A stretch of 64,000 nucleotides of DNA, taken from the NCBI GenBank assembly GCA_002633005.1, contig NMRA01000381.1, positions 183,057 through 247,056 on the forward strand, in the 5' to 3' direction. Position numbers and translations under genes: made by a program. Of the stretch, positions 11,615 through 24,680 are shown in pieces. The notes under the pieces are model-generated. The model was not told the origin of the DNA, made no database searches, and worked only from the letters and a program-made list of their open reading frames with translations. Source of the stretch: Phoronis australis (taxonomy: Eukaryota; Phoronida; Phoronidae). Every line of letters begins with the position of its first letter. The first letter of the stretch is position 1.

Positions 11615-14600
11615 ATGTGGATCTTTGTGACTGCGGCTGCTTTTTTGGCCTCTATACTACTCTTTAGAAGTGACCCTTTACCAGTAAAAGGAGTGTACAA
11701 ACAAAAAGGAAGTCGATATTATCTCAAGTATTTGGCATTTTGGGTCATGTTCAAGATGAGAAAATGGCAGAGCAAGAGAAAAACTATTGTGGATGAGTCT
11801 AAACACTGTGCTGGGTATGGGATGAAGTCAAAGAACAGTGCTGAAGAGATGGACAAAGCTCAACTGCTTCCTGGCAAACACCCTAAGGTGGGATCTGAAT
11901 TTTAATGAATAGACGTTGTAATGTTTTAAAAGATTAGGTGAACTCTAGATTAATATTATTTATTTTTTCTGTTTATATAGAATGCATGAGCTATTTGTTT
12001 TTAGTTGAAGTAATGTGTTGGTATATTTTATCAATTTTGAAAAATTGCAGAAATTAAAGTTAGGTAAAACTTTCAAACAAATTATGAAATCTGTGCTCAC
12101 TTGCAATCATTACTTGGTGTTGGTCAAGGTTCATCCGATATGCCATTATGTTATATTTTAAGAAATTCAGTGTATTTTATTCAAGAATATATTTTCAGGC
12201 AGTGGATGCTGTTTATTTTTGTGGCGGGAGTAAAGATGGTGTTTATCTTGTCGCTGCCACTGCAAGACGGCACAATAATGTGGTGCAAACACTTCTTTTC
12301 TTGAGAGTAAGTAGAATTCAGGGAGTAGACGTGGAATGTTGGATAAGTTTGGTTGCCTGAAGTATTTTATGCTAATGTTGTTTTTTTCATTACCCAATTA
12401 TCATTGTTTGTTGCAGGCTTTCCCATTTTGTGATTCTGTTTAAATTTGACATTTGAAACTTTCCTTGTTGTATACATTTAACTAGACTAAGTGAACCATT
12501 AAGTAAATGTGCCAAAGTGAACCATTAAGTAAATGTGCCAAAGTGAACCATTAAGTAAATGTGCCAAAGTGAACCATTAAATAAATGTGCCAAAGATATT
12601 GCTTTTAATTTTTTAGGCTTTTGTTTTCTTTTGAGTGGCATTTATGAAACCGATTTCTATGTAATTTCTGACAGTAGTTGTTTATCATTTAACATGTCTT
12701 TACTCTTGATACATGCTACCTATTTTGTAAACTTTAGTGTTTGATTTAGGTCTTTGCGAGGACCATAAAAATGTGGCCTTTTTGGAGTGTATTGTACACA
12801 AAATGAAGAAAACACCACTGACAACCTCTTTTTGCTCAAAAGTTTCATTTTTAAGGAAAGAAAATATTGGTTTATTGATGTAAATCTCGCAGCCTTTTTA
12901 CAAAATCTTTTAAGGACAGTCTTAAAGACATATAAAATATCTTTGTATAAGCTCTCAATAGACACCTTGCAGATTTCCAAATGTAGCAGAAAAGTGGAAC
13001 AAAGTCTCCATCTTGTTGCACAGCCCTGCACGCACAGAACCATCGTGAGGTCTTACACACGTCAGGCTCATTCAGGCTGTGAAGTGCCTGGTTATCACCG
13101 TGACGCCAAGAGGAACGGGTCACAAATCCACCTTTACTTCTTATCTTACAAACAGTTTATTTTGAAATTTTATCATCATGAGATAGCGTTCGTAATTTTA
13201 GACTGAGAAAAATCTCTGGAATAAAGGTTAACATGTCATATCAAAGTTGTTATGCATTCAAGTAAAAAAATATTGTTCACTCTTAAAACTTTCATTAATG
13301 TTCACTGTTATGTTGTGCAATTTATAGTTATTTATGATAGGTACCAAACATTGGATTATTGGAGTTGGAGTCCATTCCAAATACATACCTGAAAGGAACG
13401 CAAGATGATTGTTTCTGTGCAGGAGGCTTGAAGCTAGAACCAGTTGAACCTATGAACAAGTGGAAGCTAACATTTGATGGGGAAATGAGGTAAAAAATGG
13501 AGACATTGTCCAAAAAATGCTAAACTTGTTTCTTTAAGATTTGAAGTGGAAAAGTTTTATCGCGTGGAAAATGGTTTCCGTCTTTTTTTTAGATTGAGCG
13601 ATATTTTTGGTGAGAGAAGTCATTTTGTCAGTTGTATACTCCTGGCCCACTTACTTGTAGTTTTAGATTGACACCACTCAATGTGCAGGGTAGTTAGGGG
13701 TCCATTAGATTGTCACAAGTAGTCTGAGGCTCTCAACACATTTGTTTTGTGCTAAGCCTTTAAATTTGAGCTGGAGTTTTTGTTCCTATGGCTGTCAAAG
13801 GCTTTACAAGCAGTGATGTTTCTATGTGTCTGAACAAAAACAGTAACGTTATATAAATCGTTTAGCGACATTTCTTGATGGATTTGTTAATCATTTGTTG
13901 TCAAATTTCATTCGTTCATTTCACACAAATTGATTGATGATCTGAACTGGAATAATTTAAACCATAATAAGAACCCTATTGTAGATGTACAATGCACTAT
14001 GATGTACATTAACGTTATCACAGATAAAACACATGAAAACAATTAAGGCCAAAAAATAGCATAATTTCTTTATTAGTTCTGGTCTATGCTAGATTCACTG
14101 CTCGCATCACTTTTAGTGAAGTTCTTTTTTATTCAAAAGCTAAAAAATTTGATTGTTATGTCGTTTTTTAACAATATGGCTCAGTGACAATCACCTCTTT
14201 GTGGCATTTATTCATTAAGAATGGGTTTCTATAAGAAAGTGGGCAGGCATGCTTTTGGCTCATAGTACAGCCAGTTGTGTCTCTGGCCCACTTCAGCATC
14301 AGCTGACTTCTTTAAAATATACGACTAAACAGTCAGGGATCTAATGTTTTACTTGAGATCAAACTCAAATTATTTTTGGCATTTTCTATTCAGAATCTAC
14401 TGAAAAAAAATCAAAATAAGTGTCTATTATTTTGTGTTTTAGTACATAATGGCATACGTGGATGACTGTTTATACCTAGCTTACAGTTAATGACCCCATC
14501 GTTAAAGCTAAAAGTTCCAGTTTGAACTGAGTTTTTACTAGAATTTTTTGCGCGAATCTGGGAATCGTCAAATGCGAACCTGGTCTAGAAACTCATTTGC

Positions 14601-17600
14601 ATTAACTATAATGTACTTGAGCACAGAAAAATAGACTGTTATCTTCAGTTTGCTCCTTAGTAGAATGAAATATGCCAAAAATAATTTTGAGTTAAATTTT
14701 GAGTTGAAAGATTAGATCACAGCCCTAGAACAAGTTATCAGTGCTATGTTTGGCTAATGACTAAGTGCCTAAGTGAGCAAACAAAAGGCCAATGACTAAA
14801 CTGTCCTTGAAAAATGGCCTTGAATGGGACAGCTCATACCAAATAGCATATAATTACTGATTGAACAGATAATAAATTTCAGGCAAGGTAGCTAGTAAAT
14901 TAACAAATTCATCTACAATCTGTCATGAGTCAGCAAGATATAAAAATGAACTTGCATCAAAATTCTCCCTCTTACACTACAGCACAAATTCAGCGTAGAA
15001 ATCATTAGAACACTATGGCCCTGCTGTCGAGGTGTGCCACACTGGTAAAACTCAAAATGCAGGTCACATGCAAACCGTTGGTATACAAATGGACAGCTCA
15101 TACCTGTAGTTGGAGAATTTGAATGCACAGTAAATATAGGTGGCACTCTAAACCAACACTAGAACAACATAAACGAGAAGCAATCTGCTATCAGGTTATA
15201 GCTGAGTTATGTATTTTCTTCAGCTTAACCACTAAGTTGAAAATTAAATTTACAATAAGCCATAAGAATTGTTTTCGCAAAAGGAATATGAATTTGTTGA
15301 TTGTTCGGTTCACTTCGTTTCAATTTTCCAGATTAAAGGCAAATGGGAAGATTGTTGCTGTGAAGTTTAACGTTGACTGGAATGCTATAACATCACATTT
15401 TGACTTTGATACAGACATGAATTGTGCTGCACTGTGTGAAGCCATGGCTAGAGAAACATGGACAAGGCCGTTCTTTGAGGCTTTACAGTCGTAAGTCCAT
15501 GTAATTTTCAGATTTTGATTTGCTAGCTATTTTTTGTTAAATTTTTAATGCAACAACTCTGATGATTTACCTGACTTGTGGCTTTTTTATGTGTGTTCTT
15601 GTTTTCAGTGGAATGCTTAGGTTCAAGCACATGTGTGTTTGCTTGGAGTAACGTCTGCATTTACATGAAGAATGGCATGATTTCTTTTACAATGTGACAG
15701 GTTGACACATTGTACTGGAGCTGTCATTGACACATGACTGTTGGAACATGATATATCACAATCATGCAGTTTAGACATTCTCAGAAAATTGTCTTGTAAA
15801 TTATGAGCAAAGACGTTTGTTGCATATGATTTAATTAAATAAACTTAAAAAACATATGTTTTCTCTTCAACTTTTTACCATTTCTATCAAGGGTGAGTCT
15901 CAAGTTTGTGAAAATTCAAAAAGCAAGTATCTGTTTATTATCACAAGCCCTCATTTTTAATGCAATGTCCAACATAATTTTCCTCATTATTTCAGTGCTC
16001 ATCAAACTCATTATGAACAGTTTGGTGAAATGAGTGGCTGTATTGAGGTGGAAGGGTATGACAAACAGGAAATAAAGTGTGAGGGTGTGAGAGATCACTC
16101 TTATGGTAAGAGGTAGCATCCAATTCATTTTACACTTCACTGCTGAATGAGGTTCCAAATAGTGTGAACATGTTTATTGTTATATAAATGCTTGTACAAG
16201 CTTGTGGGCGATTGTTGAATTTTATTCAGGCACAGGGTGTCACACTAGAGGAACAGGACGGTCCGGGATAGAAATCTCCTTTGTCTTGGAGGTAGGAAAA
16301 CGCATTGTTACATTGGTCTCATTTTAGAAATGTTGAGCTGATTCTCAGAATCATGTAAGAAAATACCACATCCACGCATACTTCTCAAGTTTATCCAACT
16401 TTCTGCCATCTGAGTTGCAGCCCACAGCACAACAGCAAAACTTTGCTAGCGTTTGACAGTGGAATATACTTAATGCGGAAAAAAAAACTTAAAAAAGAGA
16501 AACTCCAATGGAATGAAAATGATCTAGAAAACTGGTTGATTAATGTTGCAGCTTTGTAACTAAATATGGTGAGATTCAAGTGTTGCTGTGTAGTCCAGGA
16601 CTGTCTTATTGTGAAGTATGCGAGAATGAGGCGAGCAGGTTTAACATTTTGATCTTGGCTCTAGATTATCCTTAACGAATCAGGCCATATGTTCAACTTT
16701 TGTACAGTTTTCCATAACTGTTGATTTGATGATGTGTAACTTTACACATTAAGTAGTGCCTTAATTAACATAAATTATCACCCAGATTAAAATTCACTTT
16801 TTATTATAGTGAGAGGGTGACAAGTAAGTGAGGTAGCTTGTAGTTGAAAAGATGCCAAACTTCACCATTTTGCAACTTTTATATGTGATCTCGATGGTGG
16901 CTAGTTATGAGATTTGTAAATTAGTGCACATGCCTGTTGTGGCGATACTTCATCTTCTTAGTAAACACACACTAAAGCTATTTAGCAGTTTGCTAATTCT
17001 TGTACGTCCAATGACAGCAATTATATGGTTGGACAGATTATACAGTTATTCTCCATATTGACTGCTCATACCATTGTATAGATTGGTGCTATGGTAACAC
17101 AAATTTACGTACGTTTATAACATTTTTTTGTGATGAAATCCAGTTTTCATCGTGAATCAATCCTACCACAGTACCGCCAACACATCACCAAACTTGAAAG
17201 TATTTTAAGCATTTTGTGTCATCATTCTGACTCCACATTTCTTTTTAAATAACCATAAAATACGAACCACCAGCTGAATACAAACCTGCACCAAACCATT
17301 AAGGTTTCCTCCATCACACTGTTTTATAAAAGGTGTGTAAAAGGCTAAAATGTTCACTGACTTTCAATGCACGTCATTTGCATGGAATTTTAATGCATGC
17401 ACTGCAAGTATGCTGACACGCAGCTTGCGATGAGAGTTTATTTGAGTTGGCCGAACCTAACTTGTGCATTCAAAAATGACCCATGTACGCATTGCCTGTG
17501 ACTTGAGTTGCTTTGTCATTCGACACTAATTCAGGATTGGATTAGTGTGGGTAATATTTTTAAATCCAAAAGAGCTTTGATTCACAATTCAACAGGTAAA

Positions 17601-20600
17601 GGTAAACAACTTCAAAAGCCCTTTAAACTAATCTAAGCTTGTGCTAAAGTGCATGGTATATGCATGTCCACCATGGCAACGTCTATGGTAATACTAATTT
17701 GCCTGACATTGGCTCCCCGTACATACTTGTACTAATGTGGTTGTCATCATGTGAATTTCTCAGGTAATATTCGGGATTGGAAGGACATTCATCGCTATGG
17801 TATACAGTACATTTGCCTTGAAGACAGAACGTGCATATGCCTGGGGCTCATTTGTTTCCCTAAAACAATGTCCAGGTATTTTAAATGTTCCATTATTGAT
17901 ACCTTCCTTCTTTAACAAGGTGTTTATTTTTACATTTAGTCTTTCACAATGGTTGTCAAACAGCTAACTTAACCCTATCAATCAAACTGTATCTCACAAC
18001 AATCTGTCTGCTTCTTATTCAATTCTTAATGTTTTTGTGTTTTATCTACTTTACTGTAATGGCAGGGCATCCATCGTCTCGTTTGAGTAACTCTCTGCAC
18101 TGATACATGTATAGTCTTAGTGTGCGTTGCCGTTCTGAATAGTAATTGGCATGTCAGTGGCTTTTGAATGATTGTGACTGTGTCCATTTATGTAATTGCT
18201 GTGAATTTGAGGCGGGATTTTGAACGTCATTCCTGCCATGTGGTTTGAGACATCAGCAAGTTTTATGCTTCTGCTCCAACTAAGGCTATGTTACTGTCTT
18301 TGATGTTGCAAATGCCATGTGTGTATATTTATTGTAACATAAAGCAGTAACTGTAGAAACCCAATAAAACTCAACGTGCCTGTTTTGCGAGCAAGACGAG
18401 CATCTTGCAAGATGTGGCAAGGACTTCATCTACCCTTTTTTAAAGTTTGGTTCACAGAGCATTGTCTGAATGAGACTGACGCCTCTTGATTTTTACTCAT
18501 TTGAATTACTGTTTTGTCTCTGGTGCTCTGCTTAATACATCTTCAATGTTTTGTTAATGATTGTCTTTGTCTTCAATCATCTTTATTTCAATTGATTTTC
18601 ATTCTTATATCACATCCTGCAGGATATACCAGATCTTCACTAACTTTCAGTGTTATCTTAGATTCAGTTTCCCTTGTTTTATTCATATTTGGCTTTTCCA
18701 TGCATTTATGGGAAAGTTCTTGACCAAGTGGGAACTGATGCATCATGAGAGTTATTAAATGCAGAGCAACTGTCTTCCAAAGAAAGTTTATTGTACCATC
18801 TTGGTGATGGATAGCTGACTTAGAAGGGGGTCTGCTGTTTGAATATGTCTTTGTGGCTGTAGCTGTTGTTATGGTATTACTGGTACATGATACAGGTGTT
18901 GCTTTCTTTGCAGACTGTTAATTGGGTATGTCTTTCACCCCAATGGTCAACTAGATACAGTGTCATGGACTGACTTTGAACTGTATAACTTTGGAGAGGA
19001 CGGTATTCCTCCGCAGCACTTTCAATGCAAGTTCAAGGCTGGTAAGTCTGCATGTAGTTTACTACTTTCTGTTTAAGAAAAGGTGAAAGAATCTTAAAAG
19101 GGTTACTACTGGTACTTCAAGACTTTTCCAAGCATGTATTGATATCAAAGAGTTTGACAATGGCTCGTGTCTTGTGGTTAAATGCAATGGAGATAGTGAT
19201 CATATGCTGCTGACATAGCGTGCATTGTTCCAATATTATGGTGTAGATTTGGGTGTAAATTTGGGACGGGAGTCACCATTCTTGCTTGATATAAGTATCA
19301 GTCTCATAATAATTTACATGGGGCACATTGCTTGAAAGCCCTGAACATCTAGTTCTTGGTGTAAATATAGGTCGAATTTTTTCATTTTAGTTGGTATAAA
19401 TTTTCCTCCAGCTTTGGAAGCTCAGCTACACCCCCCACCCCCCTCAACCTAAAAATATGGGCCCGTATAGTTGAATGTATCAGTTTACAACGTACTATTT
19501 TAATTTTATCTGTGTGCTGCTACTGTAGGCTGTGTGCACTACTTTACAAGGGAATTTGGTGTACAACTTTCTGACCTGTGTCTGGTCATCATTCTGCAAA
19601 CCAAAGTTCCAGTCAGTGTAAGAGTTTCGGCTTCTCAACTTTTTATCTTTTATTTTAGCTTTCAAATTTTTCATTACTCGACTTTGGGTTAATAATTTAT
19701 GCGATTTGGGAGAAGTTCCTAAGTGAGGGTACAATGACGATGGAAGCTAATGATGTGTTGTAAGTTTGTAGATTTGTGTTTTATATTAAGCGCATAATAA
19801 ACTCAATATATGTCTTCTTCTTTCTTGTTTATCTCTCTATAAGTTGTCACCATGGTTCTCTCGTATGCGATTCGAACGAGTGAAAAAGTACACAATGCTG
19901 CAAATATTTTTATCGGTTACGAACAGTCGACATTTTAGATACTAAGTAGATCGGTGCTGGTCGCTCCACCAATTCCCGTGACGGATAGCATACAGAGTGA
20001 TTATTATGTTAGTATACACTATCACTTAGTGGAGAATTACCTTACGTTACATGTAAATGTTGTGATTCCTTTTTTTGTTTTTTAGGTTCCACTATTTACC
20101 ATATGTTGTGTAGCGCGTTGGATTCCCCACATTTTTTCATTGGTGAGCCAGACTGTGCCAGGATTCATGAAAGAATGTGTTCTTTTCTGGTTAATGGCCA
20201 GAGGGGGTGGGGAATCAGTGAATGGAATTATAGGTAAGTTGTCAGTCTGTTGATGGAGTGTTGCTCTTAGCAAGATGAAATAACCTATTAATTGTAAATA
20301 CTGCATCATAAGTAAACAGCCAAGTCTTAATATTGTATAAAATGGACTGTCGCACACGAACTTGTTGTCTTTGGAATTGGAAAAATGATGAATATGGCCC
20401 AACTGAGTATCACATTGTCAAAATGCCACTTCGTCGTCAACTGAATATCACACTGCCAAAATGCCATTACGTCGGCAACTTTGTACCAGTACGATAAAAT
20501 CTCTCCAGTTTAAGACACAACATGGCGGACAAGTGAAATGTCTTTCATCATTTTTTCCATGCAACATGATTATACAATACCAAATTGAATCCTTTTCCAT

Positions 20601-22659
20601 ATCTAATACCATTGCTACCATCAGACATAGTTTTGAAAAATGTGAGCATTCACAAATAACAGAACTCTCAACGTTGAAATGAGCCCACGAATGCACCGCA
20701 AACGGTGTGCTTCTGGGGGTGTTTATTTGTATTATAAAAATGACCACTAGATGGTGCAAAATATGTTGAATTCATCCAAAAACGGGAACATGATATTGTT
20801 TTTATATTAGAAGGTTATTTACCAAATTTTATAAAATCCTTTAAGGAACTTCAGAAAAACAAAGGAAACGGTAAAAAATGAAATTGCTATTAAGGGGCAC
20901 AGTGTTCGTCAGATTCGTGTGAAAGTTGTCGTCCATTGTCAACTTCATCTAAACACACTTGCTATATTTGATAAAGATCCTGCAGTGAGCTTAGGCGATA
21001 CAGCTGTGGTTGCAAAAAAAACTGCCAGTAGGAGGCACTACAGTAGTCAACGGTGTCAGAAAATCATCATCAACCAACCTCTAAACACTAAGAACATAAT
21101 TATATGCCAATTTTACCAATCATCCTTAGAGTGGTTTGGTTGATAGAGAGGTGAATGCCAAAACGGACTAGAAAACGGTAAAAATGGCCACTAGATGGTG
21201 CAAAATACCATGACCATGAATCCATCCGAAAATGAAGGATAGTGTCATCTCACTGATGCCTATGTGCCAAATTTTATGAAAATCCTTTGAGGACGTTTGA
21301 AGATACAGAATTAAATGTAAAAAAACTAAAATTGCCACTAGGGGGCACACCAGTAGTCGGATCCGTCTGAAATTTGTCGTCATTGTCAGCTTCATAGGAA
21401 CACACCTGCCAAATCTCATCAAAATCCTATGAGGGATTTNTTGCTATATTTGATAAAGATCCTGCAGTGAGCTTAGGCGATACAGCTGTGGTTGCAAAAA
21501 AAAACTGCCACTAGGAGGCACTACAGTAGTCAACGGTGTCAGAAAATCATCATCAACCAACCTCTAAACACTAAGAACATAATTATATGCCAATTTTACC
21601 AATCATCCTTAGAGTGGTTTGGTTGATAGAGAGGTGGATGCCAAAACGGACTAGAAAATGGTAAAAATGGCCACTAGATGGTGCAAAATACCATGACCAT
21701 GAATCCATCCGAAAATGAAGGATAGTGTCATCTCACTGATGCCTATGTGCCAAATTTTATGAAAATCCTTTGAGGACGTTTGAAGATACAGAATTAAATG
21801 TAAAAAAACTAAAATTGCCACTAGGGGGCACACCAGTAGTCGGATCCGTCTGAAATTTGTCGTCATTGTCAGCTTCATAGGAACACACCTGCCAAATCTC
21901 ATCAAAATCCTATGAGGGATTTAGGAGATACTGCTGCGGATGACAGACACCTGGACTCCGGACTCCCAGAGAGAGATAACGCCAATATGCAACCACCTAT
22001 AAATATGCGGGTGCATAAAAACTCAAAAAATATTTTGGCAATTATTTTTGTCTGAATTTGGTCAGATTATACTGCTCTAAGTGTCTTTGTTCACGTTGTG
22101 TTACCCTATATGACCTCAACAAGCAAATGTTTAGTCTAAATTATGACATTCGTCCCACTAAAGAAATTCAGTTTCTTTGCCACAGTGCAGTCCTAGTTAT
22201 TTTGAAAACTAATGGTTGAATGCATTTTACTTGTGTTTTGTGATGTATTGGTGAACAATAAGCCTAGGGCATTTTTGTCCTTGAATATTTATGTACACAT
22301 GGATTATTCTACTAATATAAAAAAATAATTGCAGGCAGTCTGGTACACGTTGTACCAGACGTGTGCAGGCTTCGCATGTGGACCCATTGCACTGATCACC
22401 TGGAAATATTTTTATGCTTTATTAAGAATATATTGTTAAAACCGAGCTGAAGAGCTAGAAACCTGGCTCAAGGGTTTAGCAGTGTGACCTGGTGGGACTT
22501 GAACCCACGACCTCGAGTAACGAAAGTGGGCACTTATCAACTAGGCAACACTGCCTCCTCATGATTCTACTAAGTCATGACTGGTTATTTTGCAATTCTC
22601 TATTTTGTGTTTGCAGGAATGACAAATTTTACTCCGAAGTTATCCCTAAAGAGAAATAA
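11615..22659 (+). CDS. Membrane-anchored uncharacterised protein (DUF7064-like / PEP-synthase N-terminal-like)
   Basis: Nine exons join in frame: 11615-11887, 12199-12306, 13341-13489, 15332-15490, 15996-16105, 17764-17875, 18914-19041, 20086-20233 and 22617-22659. They total 1230 nt and 409 residues, ending SEVIPKEK-stop. Residues 3-17 are a hydrophobic N-terminal segment (signal anchor or signal peptide), followed by a basic stretch. Motifs are ARRHN (113-117), GGLKLEPVEPMNKW in exon 3, HYEQFG (235-240), GVRDHSYGNIRDW (260-272) and GWGISEWNYR (387-396). This set resembles the domain found at the N terminus of proteins named putative phosphoenolpyruvate synthase in many invertebrates, and bacterial DUF7064-type proteins with a CrtC/AttH-like beta-barrel fold. 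That link is from memory of the family, not a search. Neither an ATP-grasp nor a PEP-utilising domain is present here. Substrate and reaction are unknown. Introns contain repeat arrays and one SINE. Confidence 0.85.
12491..12594. repeat. Minisatellite, 26-bp unit, four copies
   Basis: gtgaaccattaagtaaatgt plus gccaaa is repeated at 12491, 12517, 12543 and 12569; only the last unit carries a substitution (aaataaatg). It lies in intron 2 of the uncharacterised gene. Low divergence suggests recent expansion. Confidence 0.9.
20740..21960 (+). repeat. Tandem array of about 150-bp units with CTCF-like cores
   Basis: Units are headed by accactagatggtgc (20743), a diverged core near 20885, gccagtaggaggcac (21024), gccactagatggtgc (21187) and gccactagggggcac (21334). 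Spacing is roughly 139-162 bp. Between cores, phrases such as ccaaattttatgaaaatcct recur. Everything after the N at 21440 repeats 20959-21439, so the real array is probably shorter. It lies in the last intron of the uncharacterised gene. The short open frames in it are incidental. Confidence 0.8.
21440..21440. other. Single-N contig junction with duplicated flanks
   Basis: Sequence 20959-21439 (481 bp) is repeated as 21441-21922 (482 bp) with only a handful of differences. The left copy ends exactly at the N and the right copy starts exactly after it, as expected when two overlapping contigs are placed end to end without merging. Confidence 0.9.
22316..22563 (-). mobile_element. tRNA-derived SINE, copy 1, with 10-bp target-site duplication
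   Basis: On the minus strand the element starts gaggaggcagtgttgcctag, with A box tagttgataagtg and B box ggttcaagtcc, followed by a body of about 170 bp and an A/T-rich tail. The flanks carry attctactaa at 22306-22315 and 22564-22573, a 10-bp target-site duplication. It is inserted in the last intron of the uncharacterised gene, about 50 bp before its final exon. A second copy is at 40786-41027. Confidence 0.9.
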
Positions 22660-24611
22660 GTGGCATATTTATTGACTGTGTAAGTTCATCAGATAAGCAT
22701 TGGTCACAAATTTTGTTAATCATTATGTAACCAGGGCTGGGTTGTGTAAAACCACAAAACTTATCTGCTGGATATGTTCGATTGTTGCTTGATGTTAAGT
22801 ACATAGATCAACGATGGCAACACGATGTGTAATGTCCCAACATTATTGCTGCTGCCCAGCATTTAACTTTTGATATCCCTGGAGTTTGTGTCAAGAGTTA
22901 CACTTTCACAAGTCGTATGAGCCTCTGAGACATTTATGTGTTGTTTTGTAATGTAGGAGGAGCCCCTTCATTCCTTTTAACTATGTATGATGTTTATGTT
23001 CACGTCACGTCTACTTTAAATGGCGGCATTCTGTATAATGTTAATAAGCATTTTTCAGTGTTTCGATAATCTTGTAACTTGATTGCTTGATTATTGTAGA
23101 TGTGAATTTGATGCTGTGTTCCAGCATCGTGAGGTGTTCCAGCCAACTTTTTCGATATCAATAGATGTGTTTTTGATTTTCTCTTCAAAATTCAGTTCTG
23201 GTCAGTCATCAGTGTAATCCGGAAGCTGGCAAGAGTTTAGCCTCCATATGTTTTGAGACCATTGAAATTGCCTTAAGATTCATTTAATCAATATGACTGA
23301 GTCTTACTCATGCTCTATAAAATGGATCAATCTGTCTCGTGAGTAACTCGGTGGTTGTAAATGTTTAGTTGAGCTCAATATAATTTCAATTGAGTTCACT
23401 CTTCTTTCAAAGGTCATAGTTTATGAGTTTGAACACGGCATCAGAAATCACGAAGTTGCAGAGTTAAAGAACGAGCTGCCATTTCAGTAATTTGGTTCAG
23501 CAAATAATGCCCGGAAGGTCCCCTCAAGCTACACAAGCTCGTTTTGCTGGCTTCAAGTACTGGGGTGTATTAGGAAAAGGTTCAACAATTTCGTACTTCT
23601 AATGGGTGCACGTGTTTTGTGTAAATACTCCACAACAATGTGTTCAAACTTGAACTTTTCATTTCTTTGGACCTTACTAGACTTGGTTGAACTGCTGTTT
23701 GAGATCATTTTTGTGTTGATTTGGAACACTTTACATTAAAGTTGTAATTAGTTGAATGGTGTTTCACTCCATATAATTTAATAAATCACAATAAGTTGTG
23801 GTATTGTTTTCAGTTCATTTGTTTCTGAACATTTCCCGTTGTTCATGCATGGTGCTGTTTCAAGGTCTCCCTGAGGCTCCTCGAGATATCACAACTTATC
23901 CCGACAAAGTGGCCCCCATACACGAGTTCAAATCTCAGTCATTCTAAAATAGTGCTCCACCAGGAGTGAAGTCAGAAATTGGAATCTTTAGGCTGTCATT
24001 TGTACTGTAGCACATGTACAAGTTTATGAGGTTTAATTGCTCAGAACACTGCATGCAAGCTAAGGTGATTATAAAGACCTTGTGTTATGTCTCCACAAGT
24101 TATACACTAGGCTACCATACTCTAGGGTGCTTAAGTTGGGAAATTCAAAAATGGGAGTGGGCCTTAGCTGCCAAGCATAGTTACTCAAAAAACAATTGAG
24201 AAGACTGGGACTGGCATTTGTTCTGACAGTTAATGCCTTCACTGTCTTTGCACACAATTAAAATATTAGAATCCGCACAAGCCAAAAGAACTATTTCACA
24301 TCTCCGTTAACATGGGTATTCTAGCACTTGCACATGGCAAGGTGCTACTGAAAATGAATATTTTTTATCCTAAGGTTTGCAAGTTGTATTCATTTTGTGA
24401 CCTAAAATTTTTGAGAGATGTTCACAAAGAAACTGGTACTTCTAAGAGTCTTGATTGTATAAATTGGGATGGGTGCCAACCTGAGTATGGGCGTTTAAAA
24501 ATCAAACTTTGGAAATTTTGGGGGTATCGGTTCAAACCAGAGTGTTAACCTGGATGAATACATTATATTGAATTACTTTCACATCAATTTTTTTAGAAGA
24601 GTCACGGGAGT

Positions 24612-24680
24612 CTCACATTTTTGAACCGGTTTTCTCCACTGAACAACGGGTATCTAACTGGTTCTCAAAATGCAGGACCC
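24612..24680. repeat. Short palindromic (foldback) element, copy 2
   Basis: Imperfect inverted arms catttttgaaccggtt and aactggttctcaaaatg enclose ttctccactgaacaac and end in a ggaccc-type terminus. Related to 7731-7810 and 35611-35686. Confidence 0.65.

Noticed and set aside
12491-12594. Regular short repeats that could suggest a CRISPR array
   Set aside because: Pure head-to-tail tandem repeats with no unique spacers, in an animal intron. The same applies at 37780, 26485 and 25877.
12720-13206. Overlapping open frames of 107-139 codons on both strands
   Set aside because: No recognisable domain, no splice context, and located in an intron of the uncharacterised gene.
19526-19680. Possible extra exon (CVHYFTREFG frame) in the uncharacterised gene
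   Set aside because: The exon ending at 19041 joins the one at 20086 directly in phase and reconstitutes a continuous family-like segment, so no exon is needed between them.
22484-22556. tRNA gene on the minus strand (also 5757-5830 and 40944-41017)
   Set aside because: A and B boxes are present, but the acceptor ends do not pair; two of the three are heads of full SINEs with target-site duplications.
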